Positions 39,261-49,518 are shown, counted from the stretch's first letter. The stretch: 64,000 bases of DNA from Hylemonella sp. (GCA_030695415.1 JAUYQZ010000039.1:62001-126000), one strand, 5' to 3'. The notes: generated by a model from the sequence alone, not told the origin. Numbers and translations: made by a program.

Positions 39261-40479
39261 ACTCCAGCAGCATCAGCGCCTGACGCCGGCGCAGGGCTTG
39301 TGCAAAGAACAGCCCCACGGCAACGAGTACCGCACTGCCGCCCGCGATCACCGCCGTCGAACCGTAACGGCCCACCAGGCTGGCCGCCAGCAGCACGCCG
39401 ATGGACTGGCCCATGAACAGCGCTGAGGCGAACAAGGAAACCGCCGTGCCGCGCGCGGCCGGTGCCATCTGCGTGGCATTGGTTTGCATGGTGTTGTGGA
39501 ACATGAAGAAACCGAAGCCTGCCAGCAGGCTCGCCGGCAGTGTGGGCCACCAGACCGGCGTGAAGGCGATCACCCCGGCGGCCAGGCCCAGCACGGTGAC
39601 GCCGCTACGCGCCAGCCCGTGTTCGCCCAGGCGCCGGATCATGAAACGCGCCACAGCCATATAGGCCATGCCGCCCAGGCCGAACAGTGCCACGATCGCC
39701 CCCGACGCCGACAGCGAGAGGCCCAGCTCATGGTGCAGATGCGCGGCCCAGATGGCCAGCACCCCAAAGCCGGCGGCGCCTTCGATCAGCGCCACTGTGA
39801 GCACGACACGCGACCAGCGCCCGATGAGAATCAACAGCGCCTGTTGCACAAAACCCGGGCGCACCTCGGGCGCCGGGTTGTGCGTGGCCGGCGCTTCGGC
39901 GCGCTGACGTCGTTCATCGCGCCACAGCAGCAGGCCCACCACACCGAACAGCAGCGTCATGAAGCCAAAGGCCCAGCGCCAGCCCAGGGTGTCGGTGAAC
40001 AGACCGCCCAGCAGCTGGCCACCGGTGATGCCCAGCGTGGTGCCCAGGCCGACGCGCGCCAGCGTCTCCTGGCGCTGCTCGTAGGACACGGCGTCGCCGA
40101 TCCAGGCCAGCGAGAGGGGAATGATGGCCGCCGCACCCAGCGCCACCAGCACACGCGCCAGCACCAGCATGTCAAGGCTGGCTGCGAACAGCGCCAGCAC
40201 GCTGCCCACACTGCAGCCCAGCGTGGCCCAGGTGACGATGCGGAACTTGCCCAGGCGGTCGCCCAGCGGGCCGTAGAACAGCTGGCACAGGCCATAGACC
40301 ACGGCGAACACCGAGATCACCTGCGCTGCCTCGGCCAGGCTGACGGTGAACACGCGCGCGAGCTCGGGGAGCATGGCATCGCACAGGCGCTGTGCCGCCA
40401 TGCTGCAGAAGGTGGCGAAGGACAACAACAGGACGGAACGGCGCGTCGAAGCGGAAAGCGTGGCGAATCCGGAAGGCAT
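39259..40479 (-). CDS. MFS transporter
   Basis: 406-residue major facilitator with twelve predicted helices in two halves. GPLGDRLGKFR between helices 2 and 3 is the MFS motif A, and the central loop lies around residues 190-215. It resembles the arabinose/chloramphenicol efflux group (YdhP/CmlA-like), suggesting drug or sugar efflux. Diverges from the next MFS gene at 40569, with 89 bases between starts. Confidence 0.88.
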   Translation of the reverse strand: MPSGFATLSASTRRSVLLLSFATFCSMAAQRLCDAMLPELARVFTVSLAEAAQVISVFAVVYGLCQLFYGPLGDRLGKFRIVTWATLGCSVGSVLALFAASLDMLVLARVLVALGAAAIIPLSLAWIGDAVSYEQRQETLARVGLGTTLGITGGQLLGGLFTDTLGWRWAFGFMTLLFGVVGLLLWRDERRQRAEAPATHNPAPEVRPGFVQQALLILIGRWSRVVLTVALIEGAAGFGVLAIWAAHLHHELGLSLSASGAIVALFGLGGMAYMAVARFMIRRLGEHGLARSGVTVLGLAAGVIAFTPVWWPTLPASLLAGFGFFMFHNTMQTNATQMAPAARGTAVSLFASALFMGQSIGVLLAASLVGRYGSTAVIAGGSAVLVAVGLFFAQALRRRQALMLLE

Positions 40480-40568
40480 GGAAGCAAGCAGTGGGGTAGG
40501 CCCGCAGCGATCGGCAGAGGAGGCGCTACGCGTGGTGTTGTATCAGGCCACTGAATCATAATCGTCCC

Positions 40569-41765
40569 ATGCCCACGCGCACGGACCAGCCCGCCTCCTT
40601 GATCGGCTGGCTCTCCTTCACCCAGCTCATCAGCTGGGGCAGCGTGTTCTATCTATTTGCCCTGCTGCTGGAGCCGGTCGAGCGCGACTTGGGCCTGAAC
40701 CGGGCCGACGCCTCGCTGGCCTTCAGCCTGGCCCTGCTGGCCGAGGGCCTGCTGGCTTGGCCTGTCGGTCGGCTCATCGACCGTGGGCACGAACGCCTCG
40801 TGATGACCCTGGGCTCGCTGGTGGTGGCGCTGGGTCTGGCACTGCACACCCAGGTCGACAGCCTCGCCGGCTATTACAGCGTCTGGCTGCTGCTGGGCGT
40901 GGGCCTGGCCGGTACGCTCTACCCGCCGGCCTTCGCCGTGCTCATACGCCGCTACCCGCACGATTTCCGCCGCGCCATCATCGTCATGACCTTCCTGGGC
41001 GGCCTAGCCAGCACCGTCTTCATGCCGCTGATCGCCTGGCTCATGGCCGAACTGGGCTGGCGACTGACCCTGTGGCCGCTGGCCGCACTGCATCTGCTGG
41101 TGTGCGCACCCATCCATGCCTGGGTGCTGCGCGATGCGCCGCCGCCCCTGAGGGCGCAGCCGCATGCCCCGCCCGCACCCCTGCGCCACCATGTGCTCAG
41201 TGCCCCCTACCTGCTGGTGGGCGTCTTCATCGTGCTGCTCATGGCCGTGACCGCGGCACTGCCGGCCCACATGGTCAGCCTGCTGCGCAGCTACGCCCTG
41301 CCCGAGGTGTGGGTCATCGCCGTGCCGGCGGCCGTGGGTTTGCTGCAGGTGGGCGGCCGCGCCCTGCTGTACTTCTTCGAGCACCATCTGGACCTGCACC
41401 GGGTGAACCGGTTGATCCCGTGTCTGATTCCGACGGGTCTGCTCATCCTGCTGCTGGCGCCCTGGGCGGGCACGCTGCAAACCGCGCTGGTGGTGCTCTT
41501 CGTGGCGGTCTACGGCATGGGCAATGGCATGCTGACCATCGTCAAGGGCACGGCGGTGGCCGAGTACGTGAGCCGCGAACAGGCCGCCAGCCTCAACGGC
41601 GCGCTGGGCCTGCCCATGGCCCTGGGCCGCGCGACCGCGCCCTGGCTATTGGGCCTGATGTGGACGCCCGAAGGCGCCTACACTTCGGGCCTGATCCTGA
41701 TGCTGGGTCTGGCCCTGATGGGCGTGCTGGCCCTGATGCTGGCGCAGCGCCTGGCCCGTCCCTGA
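40569..41765 (+). CDS. MFS transporter, OxlT-like
   Basis: 398-residue twelve-helix MFS protein, not closely related to its divergent neighbour. Helix 1 reads LISWGSVFYLFALLLEPVERDLG, a pattern of the monocarboxylate/oxalate-type carriers, and the 2-3 loop has GRLIDRGHERLVM. A proline-rich spacer, RAQPHAPPAPLRHH, joins the halves. Substrate unknown; a small carboxylate is a guess. Confidence 0.85.
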   Translation: MPTRTDQPASLIGWLSFTQLISWGSVFYLFALLLEPVERDLGLNRADASLAFSLALLAEGLLAWPVGRLIDRGHERLVMTLGSLVVALGLALHTQVDSLAGYYSVWLLLGVGLAGTLYPPAFAVLIRRYPHDFRRAIIVMTFLGGLASTVFMPLIAWLMAELGWRLTLWPLAALHLLVCAPIHAWVLRDAPPPLRAQPHAPPAPLRHHVLSAPYLLVGVFIVLLMAVTAALPAHMVSLLRSYALPEVWVIAVPAAVGLLQVGGRALLYFFEHHLDLHRVNRLIPCLIPTGLLILLLAPWAGTLQTALVVLFVAVYGMGNGMLTIVKGTAVAEYVSREQAASLNGALGLPMALGRATAPWLLGLMWTPEGAYTSGLILMLGLALMGVLALMLAQRLARP

Positions 41766-42437
41766 TCAATTGCCGCTGGCAAGCGGCAACAGCACGTCAC
41801 CGCTGACACGCACGCGCGCGCCGACAGCCGCGGGTTCGGCCTGCTCCAGCGTACGCAGGCTGCCGTCATCCAGGCGCAACTCCACCTGGTAGACCGTCAC
41901 CTTCTTGATCTTCTTCTCGACCTGGTTGCCGGCAATGCCGCCGCCGATGGCGCCGATGATGGTGGCCAGATCCTTGCCCTGCCCCTGGCACACCTGGTTG
42001 CCGACGATGGCGCCCAGCACGCCGCCGGCGACCGCGCCCGTGCCACTGCCCTGGCCCTCGCGCTCGACAGGCGTCACCGCTGTCACGGTGGCGCAGTCGG
42101 CGCAAACCGGTTTGGCAGGTGCGGGCTTGGCCTCCACGGGTGTCGCAACAGGCGCCGGCCTGGCCGTCTTCGCTGCTGCGGGCCTCGGTGCCGGTGCCGC
42201 CACCGCAGGCGTGGCCTTTTCGGCAACGGGCTGGCGGGCCACTGGCTCGGAAGCGGCGGCCGGCGCGGCCACAACGGGCACAGCGGGCAGGGAGGCCGTC
42301 GCCTCGGGAGACTGCTGCACCTGCGTGTAATAAAGAGCGCCGCCCAGACCGACGACGGCAACGCCCAACACGCCAACGGCCGCCCAAAGGGTCTTGGCTC
42401 CGGTTGCAACAACGGCGCCGGGAGGAATATGGCTCAT
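41766..42437 (-). CDS. Glycine-zipper (2TM) membrane-anchored protein
   Basis: 223 residues: one N-terminal anchor helix (about 15-38), a low-complexity Ala/Pro linker of about 80 residues, and a C-terminal glycine zipper (GAVAGGVLGAIVGNQVCQGQG ... IIGAIGGGIAGNQVEKK) followed by a small beta domain. The SlyB/OmpA-linked glycine-zipper family is often envelope-stress related. ATG 42437 follows AGGAAA; its stop directly meets the opposing MFS stop at 41765. Confidence 0.8.
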   Translation of the reverse strand: MSHIPPGAVVATGAKTLWAAVGVLGVAVVGLGGALYYTQVQQSPEATASLPAVPVVAAPAAASEPVARQPVAEKATPAVAAPAPRPAAAKTARPAPVATPVEAKPAPAKPVCADCATVTAVTPVEREGQGSGTGAVAGGVLGAIVGNQVCQGQGKDLATIIGAIGGGIAGNQVEKKIKKVTVYQVELRLDDGSLRTLEQAEPAAVGARVRVSGDVLLPLASGN

Positions 42438-42468
42438 GGGATGTTTCCTGGTTGAGAAGGCATTGGGA

Positions 42469-42489
42469 GCCGGTGGCTGTGCCACCGGC
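42469..42489. terminator. Strong hairpin downstream of metH
   Basis: GCCGGTGGC-TGT-GCCACCGGC is a perfect 9-bp stem between the metH stop and the next leftward gene. A TTTT run is on the rightward side only, so for the leftward metH transcript it would be an imperfect terminator. Confidence 0.55.
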
Positions 42490-42567
42490 TTTTATCTTCA
42501 ACGCGCGGCGCGTCGGATGGTCGACGCAAACCGGCGCCGACGCAGGTAAAACAACGTAAAGCCGGGC

Positions 42568-45288
42568 TCAGAGGTTGGGCGCGAGCAGGCGCTGCAGCTG
42601 CTGCTCGCTCATGCCGCGGCGGCGCGACAGTTCGTGCAGCTGGTCCTCGCCGATGCGGCCGACGTTGAAATAGCTGCTCTGCGGGTGCGCGAGGTAGAAG
42701 CCGCTGACGCTGGCCGCCGGGGTCATGGCCAGGCTCTCGGTCAGACCCATGCCGATCTCTTCGCACTGAAGCAGCTCGAACATCTCTTTCTTCACGCTGT
42801 GGTCCGGACAGGCCGGGTAGCCCGGCGCCGGGCGGATGCCCTGGTACTTCTCGGCGATCATGTCCTCGTTGCTGAGATGCTCACCGGCCGCATAGCCCCA
42901 CAGGTCGGTACGCACGCGGTGGTGCAGGTATTCGGCATAGGCCTCGGCCAGGCGGTCGGCCAGGGCCTTGAGCATGATGGCGGAGTAGTCGTCATGGTCG
43001 TCCATGAAATACTTTTCCTTCTTCTCGACGCCGATGCCGGCGGTCACGGCGAACACCCCCACGTAATCCGGCGCCGTGCCCTTGGGCGCCACGAAGTCGG
43101 CCAGGCAGCGGCTGGGGCGCATGACGCCGTCCACCCTCTGCTTTTCGGTCTGCTGGCGCAGGCCGTACCAGGTCATGGCCACGTGCTTGCGACTCTCGTC
43201 GGTATAGAGCTCGATGTCGTCATCGTCCACGCTGTTGGCCGGATAAAGTCCCAACACCGCGTTGGCCGTCAGCCAGCGGCCTTCGATCAGGCGCTGCAGC
43301 ATGCGCTTGCCATCGGAAAAGACGCGCTGCGCCTCCGCGCCCACGATCTCGTCCTTGAGGATGGCGGGGAAGGGACCGGCCAGGTCCCAGGTCTGGAAGA
43401 AAGGACCCCAGTCGATGTACTTGGCGAGTTCGCCCAGGTCGAAGTTCTTGAACACGCGCCGGCCGATGAACTTGGGCTGCGCTGGCGCATACCCGGTCCA
43501 GTCGATCGGCGTCTTGTTGGCGCGCACCTTGTCCAGCGACCACAGCGGCGTCTGCTTCTTGTTCGCGTGCTGCAGGCGCACCTTGTCGTAATCGGCGTTC
43601 AGATCAGCGATGTATTGCGCCGCCTGATCCGACAGCAGACCCTGCGCCACGCTCACGCTGCGCGAGGCATCGGGCACGTAGACCACCGGGCCGTCGTAAT
43701 GCGGTGCGATCTTCACAGCGGTGTGGACGCGGCTGGTGGTGGCGCCGCCGATCAGCAAGGGGATCTTGCGGATGCGGAAGTGGTCGTCCTTCTGCATCTC
43801 GGCTGCCACGTACTGCATCTCCTCCAGGCTGGGCGTGATGAGGCCGGACAGGCCCACGATGTCCGCGCCCTCGACCTTGGCCATGGCCAGGATCTCGTGG
43901 CAGGGCACCATGACGCCCATGTTGATGACCTCGAAGTTGTTGCACTGGAGCACGACCGTGACAATGTTCTTGCCGATGTCGTGCACATCGCCCTTCACGG
44001 TGGCGATCACGATCTTGCCCTTGGCGCGCACGTCCTGGCCGGCCGCTTCCTGCTGGCGCTTCTCTTCCTCGATGTAGGGAATCAGGTGGGCCACGGCCTG
44101 CTTCATCACGCGCGCGCTTTTCACCACCTGGGGCAGGAACATCTTGCCGGCGCCGAACAGGTCGCCCACGATGTTCATGCCGTCCATCAGCGGGCCTTCG
44201 ATAACGTGCAGCGGGCGCCCGCCTTTGGCCAGGATGGCCTGGTAGGCCTCTTCGGTGTCGGTGGTGATGTGGTCGGTGATGCCATGCACCAGCGCGTGCG
44301 ACAGGCGCTGCGCCACCGTGCCGCTGCGCCATTCGTTCTTCTTGCTGTCGTCCTTGGCGGCGCCCTTGGCGGTTTCGGCAATTTCCACCAGGCGCTCACC
44401 CGCGTCGGGGCGGCGGTTCAGCACCACGTCTTCCACGCGCTCGCGCAGCACGGGCTCCAGGTCGTCGTAGACGCCCACCATGCCGGCGTTCACGATGCCC
44501 ATGTCCATGCCGGCCTTGATGGCGTGGTACAGAAAGACCGTGTGAATGGCCTCGCGCACCGGGTCATTGCCGCGGAAGCTGAAGGACACGTTGGACACCC
44601 CGCCCGAGACTTTGGCGCCGGGCAGATGGTGCTTGATCCAGTGGGTGGCCTCGATGAAGTCCACCGCGTAATTGTTGTGCTCCTCGATGCCGGTGGCGAT
44701 GGCGAAGATATTGGGGTCGAAGATGATGTCCTCGGGCGGGAAGTCGACCTCGTCGACCAGGATGCGGTAGGCCCGCTCGCAAATCTCGATCTTGCGCGCA
44801 TAGGTGTCGGCCTGGCCCTTCTCATCAAAGGCCATCACCACCGCGGCCGCGCCGTAGCGCTTCACCAGCCGCGCCTGATGCTTGAACGCCTCGACGCCTT
44901 CTTTCATGGAGATCGAGTTCACGATGCCCTTGCCCTGGATGCAGCGCAGCCCGGCCTCGATCACGCTCCACTTGGAGCTGTCGATCATGATGGGCACGCG
45001 TGCGATGTCTGGCTCGCTGGCGATCAGGTTCAGGAAACGCACCATGGCCGCCTGGCTGTCGAGCATGGCTTCGTCCATATTGATGTCGATCACCTGGGCG
45101 CCGTTCTCCACCTGCTGGCGCGCCACGGCCAGCGCCTCCTCGAACTGGCCGTTGAGGATCATGCGGGCGAAAGCCTTGGAGCCGGTGACGTTGGTCCGCT
45201 CGCCAATGTTGACGAAAAGACTGTCGGCGCCGATGAGCACCGGCTCCAGGCCGGAAAGCTTCATGGGGGGAACGGAGGTTTCGGACAT
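42568..45288 (-). CDS. metH: Cobalamin-dependent methionine synthase, C-terminal part
   Basis: 906 residues containing the folate-binding (pterin) domain ([16 protein letters not shown] at about 30), the B12 cap domain, the B12-binding domain ([10 protein letters not shown] at about 435, axial His) and the SAM-activation domain ([25 protein letters not shown]). The homocysteine-binding domain is absent here and encoded separately at 48469-49518. Methyl transfer from methyl-THF to homocysteine therefore needs both proteins. ATG 45288 follows AGGTGA; a GTG at 45297 is less likely. SAH riboswitch upstream. Confidence 0.94.
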   Translation of the reverse strand: MSETSVPPMKLSGLEPVLIGADSLFVNIGERTNVTGSKAFARMILNGQFEEALAVARQQVENGAQVIDINMDEAMLDSQAAMVRFLNLIASEPDIARVPIMIDSSKWSVIEAGLRCIQGKGIVNSISMKEGVEAFKHQARLVKRYGAAAVVMAFDEKGQADTYARKIEICERAYRILVDEVDFPPEDIIFDPNIFAIATGIEEHNNYAVDFIEATHWIKHHLPGAKVSGGVSNVSFSFRGNDPVREAIHTVFLYHAIKAGMDMGIVNAGMVGVYDDLEPVLRERVEDVVLNRRPDAGERLVEIAETAKGAAKDDSKKNEWRSGTVAQRLSHALVHGITDHITTDTEEAYQAILAKGGRPLHVIEGPLMDGMNIVGDLFGAGKMFLPQVVKSARVMKQAVAHLIPYIEEEKRQQEAAGQDVRAKGKIVIATVKGDVHDIGKNIVTVVLQCNNFEVINMGVMVPCHEILAMAKVEGADIVGLSGLITPSLEEMQYVAAEMQKDDHFRIRKIPLLIGGATTSRVHTAVKIAPHYDGPVVYVPDASRSVSVAQGLLSDQAAQYIADLNADYDKVRLQHANKKQTPLWSLDKVRANKTPIDWTGYAPAQPKFIGRRVFKNFDLGELAKYIDWGPFFQTWDLAGPFPAILKDEIVGAEAQRVFSDGKRMLQRLIEGRWLTANAVLGLYPANSVDDDDIELYTDESRKHVAMTWYGLRQQTEKQRVDGVMRPSRCLADFVAPKGTAPDYVGVFAVTAGIGVEKKEKYFMDDHDDYSAIMLKALADRLAEAYAEYLHHRVRTDLWGYAAGEHLSNEDMIAEKYQGIRPAPGYPACPDHSVKKEMFELLQCEEIGMGLTESLAMTPAASVSGFYLAHPQSSYFNVGRIGEDQLHELSRRRGMSEQQLQRLLAPNL

Positions 45289-45318
45289 GCGGCTCACCTG
45301 GTGGGAAATACAAAACAG

Positions 45319-45382
45319 GTGAGCGTCGTTGGGACATCCAAGCCTGACAGCACGGTCTGTGCTGCTGCAACGCTCCTTGGAA
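45319..45382 (-). ncRNA. S-adenosylhomocysteine (SAH) riboswitch
   Basis: The leftward leader reads CCAAGGAGCGUUGCAGC, a short variable hairpin, UCAGGCUUGG and AACGACGCUCAC, matching the SAH aptamer: CCAAG pairs with CUUGG in P1, and AGCGUU pairs with the 3' AACGACGCU as pseudoknot. It lies about 30 bases before metH, a known target. SAH accumulation should switch the gene on. Confidence 0.88.
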
Positions 45383-45438
45383 TATCCGATTTTACAGGGG
45401 GCAGGTCCGGCGCGCTGCCCCCAGCCAAGACCAACCGG

Positions 45439-46053
45439 TCAGTAGTAGAAGACCACGCCGATCTCGACATGGTCCCCGCGCTTGTCCGTCTTCGGGCCCA
45501 CGCCATCCTCTGCCAGCTTGAAAGTCTCCTGCACGTAACGCAGGTTCATGCCGACCATGAGCTTCCTCTCGGTCAAGGAAGGGCTCGTGAAGAAGTATTG
45601 CCCTTCCAACACAGCGCCCACGGTGCTGTCGTAATTGCCCGTCCCGGTATAGCCTGCAGCAGTACCGTATCCAGTAAGCTTGGCGTTTTGAACCTTGCGG
45701 GCGCCCAGGCCCAGGCGAACCTGGTCGGTCAGGGCATAGAAAGCCAGAAGTTCAACGGGTTGGCGCTGGAAGTCAAAATCAAAGTTTGCTCCGATGGCGC
45801 GATTGCGTTGGTGCCCGATGCTGCCTTGGATCGCGACCTTGTCGGTGATCCTGAGATCGGCACCGATCGTCCACACCCAGCCAGTGCCCGTGCGGAGTTC
45901 GAAGGGCTGGCCCGTATTGGAGTAGGTTTCGGAAACCAATGTGTCGCCGCCCGAGCCATAAGCCACGCTGCCAAGCACACGCCATCTGGGCGCCTCGGCC
46001 TGCGCTGCAGCGCAGGCCGAGGCCAAGCACAAAGCGATCAGCAGATTCTTCAT
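45439..46053 (-). CDS. Outer-membrane beta-barrel protein of unknown role
   Basis: 204 residues, signal peptide MKNLLIALCLASACAAAQA followed by a small beta-barrel with alternating strands and a terminal aromatic residue (GVVFYY). The domain resembles small OmpW/OmpX-like porin-type barrels, but I recognise no specific family. Of two close ATGs, 46053 has the better distance to the AGGGAG site; 46059 is the alternative. It lies between metH and rlmN in the same direction, without overlap. Confidence 0.78.
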   Translation of the reverse strand: MKNLLIALCLASACAAAQAEAPRWRVLGSVAYGSGGDTLVSETYSNTGQPFELRTGTGWVWTIGADLRITDKVAIQGSIGHQRNRAIGANFDFDFQRQPVELLAFYALTDQVRLGLGARKVQNAKLTGYGTAAGYTGTGNYDSTVGAVLEGQYFFTSPSLTERKLMVGMNLRYVQETFKLAEDGVGPKTDKRGDHVEIGVVFYY

Positions 46054-46178
46054 CGTCATTTTCTCCCTGGTTGAATAGAAATTGTTGGCGAACTGATTTT
46101 TCCATCAGAGGCCTGTCCGACCAAGCTTTTTGCCTTGCGAGTACACGGCAGCGTTGTGCCGAAACCACCCTGCCCGCT

Positions 46179-47219
46179 TCAGGATGAAGCCGGATGCATA
46201 CGAATCACACCCTGCTGCACGGCCCGCGCGCGCAGCTGGCCACAACCGCCATCCACGTCCTGCCCGGCTGACTGGCGAAGCTTGGTCAGGATGCCGCGCG
46301 CTTGCAGACGCTGCGCCATGCCGGCGGCCTGTTCCCGGTCCGGCCGCTGGTAGGGCAGGCCTTCGACCGTGTTGTAGGGGATCAGGTTGAGGATGGCGTA
46401 CTTGCCGTGCAGCAGGCGCACCAGGCCTTCGACCTCCTCGTCCGTGTCGTTGATGCCGGCAAGCAAGGTCCACTGGTACTGGATCGGGTAGCCGCTGGCG
46501 CGGGCATAGCGCTCCCCCGCGTCCACCAGTTCTTCGGGCGACATGCGTGGCGCACGCGGCAGAAGCCGGGCGCGCAAGTCGGCATGGGTGGTGTGCAGCG
46601 AGAGCGCCAAGGCCGGCTTGACGCGACCCAGCGGCAGCGCCTCGAACACCCGCGGGTCCCCCACGGTGGAGAAGACCAGGTTCTTGTGTCCGATGTTGCC
46701 CGCGGTGCCCAGCAGGTCGATCGCTTCGATCACGTTGTCCAGGTTGTGCGCCGGCTCGCCCATGCCCATGAACACCACGCGCTTCACCGGCTGGCGTGTG
46801 CGTGCCAGCACCACCTGGGCCACGATCTCGGCGCTGCCGAGCTGGCGCACCAGCCCCGTGGTGCCGGTCATGCAGAACACGCAACCCACGGCGCAGCCCA
46901 CCTGGGTGGAGATACACAAGGCCGGTGTTCGGCCCGGCGGCAGCAACACGCTTTCGACCAGTTGCCCATCGGCCAGCGCCACCACCAGGCGTTGTGAGCC
47001 GTCCTCGCCCGGATGCTCGGAGACCAGCGAAACCAGGCCGGCCAGCTCGTGCGCGATCTCCGGCAGGGCCGTGCGCAGCGTAGTCGGCAGGAAGTTCTCG
47101 ATCGGCCGGCTGCCGTGCGTCTGCGGCAGGGCCTGCGACCAGAGGCGCAGCACGCGGTGTTCGTGCCGGGGGTTGGCGCCCAGCGCGCGCAGGCGCTGGC
47201 GCAGTTCTTTGATCTGCAT
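46179..47219 (-). CDS. RlmN/Cfr-family radical SAM methyltransferase
   Basis: 346 residues. Radical SAM cluster CxxxCxxC at Cys109, 113 and 116 (QVGCAVGCVFCMTG), FMGMGEPAHN, STVGDPRVFEALPLG and LSLHTTHADLR, plus a C-terminal catalytic Cys in GGCGQLR (Cys326). RlmN modifies A2503 of 23S rRNA and A37 of some tRNAs. The N-terminal region and the tail differ from standard RlmN and no ndk-ispG context is present, so this is probably a second family member; I withhold the symbol. Confidence 0.82.
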   Translation of the reverse strand: MQIKELRQRLRALGANPRHEHRVLRLWSQALPQTHGSRPIENFLPTTLRTALPEIAHELAGLVSLVSEHPGEDGSQRLVVALADGQLVESVLLPPGRTPALCISTQVGCAVGCVFCMTGTTGLVRQLGSAEIVAQVVLARTRQPVKRVVFMGMGEPAHNLDNVIEAIDLLGTAGNIGHKNLVFSTVGDPRVFEALPLGRVKPALALSLHTTHADLRARLLPRAPRMSPEELVDAGERYARASGYPIQYQWTLLAGINDTDEEVEGLVRLLHGKYAILNLIPYNTVEGLPYQRPDREQAAGMAQRLQARGILTKLRQSAGQDVDGGCGQLRARAVQQGVIRMHPASS

Positions 47220-47255
47220 GGGTCAGGGCTCCGGGCCCTGACGCGGACCCGCCCC

Positions 47256-48227
47256 TTAGCTTACCCGTTTGCCGGCAGGCTGCCTGGAGGAGGTGCGCAC
47301 GCTCCAGGCCATGGTCACGACCAGGATGCCCACCACGACGGCCAGCGAAACCGCCACCGGGATCTTGTAGATATCGATCAGCATCATCTTGGTGCCGATG
47401 AAGACCAGGATCACGGCCAGGCCGTAGTTCAGCAAGTGGAAGCGGCTGGCCACCGCCTGCAGCAGGAAGAACATGGCACGCAGTCCCAGGATGGCAAACA
47501 CATTGCTGGTCAGCACGATGAAAGGGTCCTGCGTGATCGCGAAGATGGCCGGGATGGAATCGACCGCGAAGATCACGTCGGTCAGACCTACCAGTGCCAC
47601 CACCATCAGCAGCGGCGTGGCGATGCGCTTGCCGTTCTCGAAGGTCCAGAATTTCTCGCCATCGAACTCCCGGCTCACTGGCAGCACGCGGCGCAGCAGC
47701 TTGAGAGCGGGGTTGTCGTCCAGGCTGCCCTCCTTGCCCGCGGCCCACCACATCTTGACGCCGGTGAGCACCAGGAAACCGCCGAAGACGTAGAGGATCC
47801 AGTGGAACTGCGTGAGCAGCCAGCTGCCGATCAGGATCATCACGGTACGCAGCACGATGGCGCCAATGATGCCGATCATCAGCACCCGCTTCTGGTAGGC
47901 CGGCGGCACCGCGAAGTAGGTGAAGATCATCAGGAAGACAAAGATGTTGTCGACCGCCAGGCTCTTCTCGATGAGATAGCCCGTCAGGAACTCGAGCGAT
48001 TTCTCGTTGGCCAGCTCGCGCGAGCCCGAGGTTTCATACACCGCCCACCAGAACAGGCCGTTGAAGAGCAGGCTCAGGGCGACCCAGACAATCGACCAGT
48101 TGATCGCCTCCTTGACGCCCACTTCGTGGGCACCCTGTTTCTTGAGAACGACGAAATCGACGAAGAGTGCCGCCAGGACGAAGGCGACAAAAACGATCCA
48201 CAGCCAGAGTGGCGCAATGCTTTGCAT
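47256..48227 (-). CDS. TerC-family metal exporter (Alx-like)
   Basis: 323-residue inner-membrane protein with eight or nine helices. EKSLAVDNIFVFLMIF and GLTDVIFAVDSIPAI are the conserved Asp-bearing motifs of the TerC/Alx family, thought to export Mn2+ and load exoproteins. ATG 48227 follows GAGGT. A yybP-ykoY manganese riboswitch precedes it, directly supporting a manganese-homeostasis function. Confidence 0.92.
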   Translation of the reverse strand: MQSIAPLWLWIVFVAFVLAALFVDFVVLKKQGAHEVGVKEAINWSIVWVALSLLFNGLFWWAVYETSGSRELANEKSLEFLTGYLIEKSLAVDNIFVFLMIFTYFAVPPAYQKRVLMIGIIGAIVLRTVMILIGSWLLTQFHWILYVFGGFLVLTGVKMWWAAGKEGSLDDNPALKLLRRVLPVSREFDGEKFWTFENGKRIATPLLMVVALVGLTDVIFAVDSIPAIFAITQDPFIVLTSNVFAILGLRAMFFLLQAVASRFHLLNYGLAVILVFIGTKMMLIDIYKIPVAVSLAVVVGILVVTMAWSVRTSSRQPAGKRVS

Positions 48228-48263
48228 GAGACAGACCTCGTTTGCCAGTGTTGAAGAACACCC

Positions 48264-48404
48264 GCAAGGTCTTGTCGGACCACCCGGCATGCGATGCTGG
48301 TGGCTGGGGGCCCCGGCCACTGGTTCTCAGCGGCGTATTGACGTGACCCCCACAGGCTGCTCGGGCATGCGCGCCCGGCTGTCTGCTTGACTACTCCCCT
48401 TGAT
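48264..48404 (-). ncRNA. Manganese (yybP-ykoY) riboswitch
   Basis: The leftward leader starts AAGGGGAGUAGU, continues with GUCAAUACG and a GGCCGGGGCC arm, and closes with GACAAGACCUUGC, where AAGG and CCUU form P1. These are the conserved blocks of the yybP-ykoY family, a Mn2+ sensor often ahead of terC/alx genes. The 3' end is about 36 bases before the terC start. Confidence 0.88.
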
Positions 48405-48435
48405 GGGAGCCCTGATTGTGCCGCGTACCGCAATT

Positions 48436-48452
48436 CCCCAGAAAGCCTGGGG
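48436..48452 (-). terminator. Candidate hairpin downstream of metH N-terminal gene
   Basis: CCCCAG and CTGGGG pair around a five-base loop just after the stop at 48469. The leftward transcript lacks a U-run, so the call rests on position and stem. It falls between the metH gene and the manganese riboswitch. Confidence 0.4.
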
Positions 48453-48468
48453 ATCAAGGGCTGCGGTT

Positions 48469-49518
48469 TCAGGCGGCTTCGCGATAGAACGGGCCGGCGC
48501 TGGCCAGCACACGCGTGGGCAGCGGTGCCACGGCGTCGTGGATGGCGCCGATGTGCTCGGGCGTGGTGCCGCAGCAGCCGCCCACGATATTGACCAGGCC
48601 TTCGGCTGCGAACTCTCGCAGCAGGCGGCTGGTGACGTCGGGGGTCTCGTCGAAGCCGGTTTCGCTCATGGGATTGGGCAGGCCGGCGTTGGGATAGCAG
48701 CTGATGTAGGTGTCGCCGGCCACCTTGGCCAGCTCCTGGATGTAGGGGCGCATCAGCGCCGCGCCCAGCGCGCAGTTCAGACCCACGGCCAGGGGCCGGG
48801 CGTGGCGCACGCTGTGCCAGAAGGCCGTCACGGTCTGGCCGCTGAGGATGCGGCCCGAGGCATCGGTCACGGTGCCGCTGATGATCAGCGGCAGTCGTTC
48901 ACCGGATGTCTCGAAATACTCGTCGATGGCAAACAGCGCCGCCTTGGCGTTGAGCGTGTCGAAGATGGTTTCCACCAGCAGCACGTCGGCCCCGCCTTCG
49001 ACCAGGGCTTCGACCTGTTCGTAATAGGCGGCGCGCAGTTCTTCGAAGGAGGTGTTGCGCGCGCCCGGGTCGTTTACGTCGGGGCTGATGCTGGCGGTCT
49101 TGGGCGTGGGGCCCAGGGCGCCCGCCACAAAACGCGGGTGATCCGGCGTGCTGAACTTGTCGCAGGCCTCGCGCGCGATGCGAGCCGAGGCGAGGTTCAT
49201 TTCGCGCGCCAGGGGCGCCATGTCGTAGTCGGCCTGGGCGACCGTGGTGGCGCCGAAGGTGTTGGTCTCGACCAGATCGGCACCCGCGGCCAGGTAGCCC
49301 TCGTGGATGTCGCGGATGATGTCGGGCCGGGTCAGGGACAGCAGCTCGTTGTTGCCCTTGACGTCCTTGTGAAAATCCTTGAAGCGCTCGCCACGGTACT
49401 GGGCTTCACCCAGCTTGAAGCGCTGGATCATGGTGCCCATGGCGCCGTCCAGGACGACGATACGGCGGGCGAGGATACCTTGGAGGGTTTGGGCGCGGGT
49501 GTAGTGCAGCGGCTTCAT
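48469..49518 (-). CDS. Methionine synthase, homocysteine-binding domain protein
   Basis: 349 residues corresponding to the N-terminal homocysteine S-methyltransferase module of Met[10 protein letters not shown] at the N-terminus, [15 protein letters not shown], the zinc-site GLNCALGA and [11 protein letters not shown] with paired Cys are visible. It completes the enzyme with the C-terminal gene at 42568-45288. ATG 49518 has no standard Shine-Dalgarno sequence and sits very close to a TACAAT element, so its mRNA may be leaderless. It lacks the SAH riboswitch of its partner. Confidence 0.92.
   Translation of the reverse strand: MKPLHYTRAQTLQGILARRIVVLDGAMGTMIQRFKLGEAQYRGERFKDFHKDVKGNNELLSLTRPDIIRDIHEGYLAAGADLVETNTFGATTVAQADYDMAPLAREMNLASARIAREACDKFSTPDHPRFVAGALGPTPKTASISPDVNDPGARNTSFEELRAAYYEQVEALVEGGADVLLVETIFDTLNAKAALFAIDEYFETSGERLPLIISGTVTDASGRILSGQTVTAFWHSVRHARPLAVGLNCALGAALMRPYIQELAKVAGDTYISCYPNAGLPNPMSETGFDETPDVTSRLLREFAAEGLVNIVGGCCGTTPEHIGAIHDAVAPLPTRVLASAGPFYREAA

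Noticed and set aside
46179..47219. Standard housekeeping rlmN
   Set aside because: Catalytic Cys residues are present, but N-terminal length, tail and neighbours differ from the usual rlmN locus, so the symbol was withheld.
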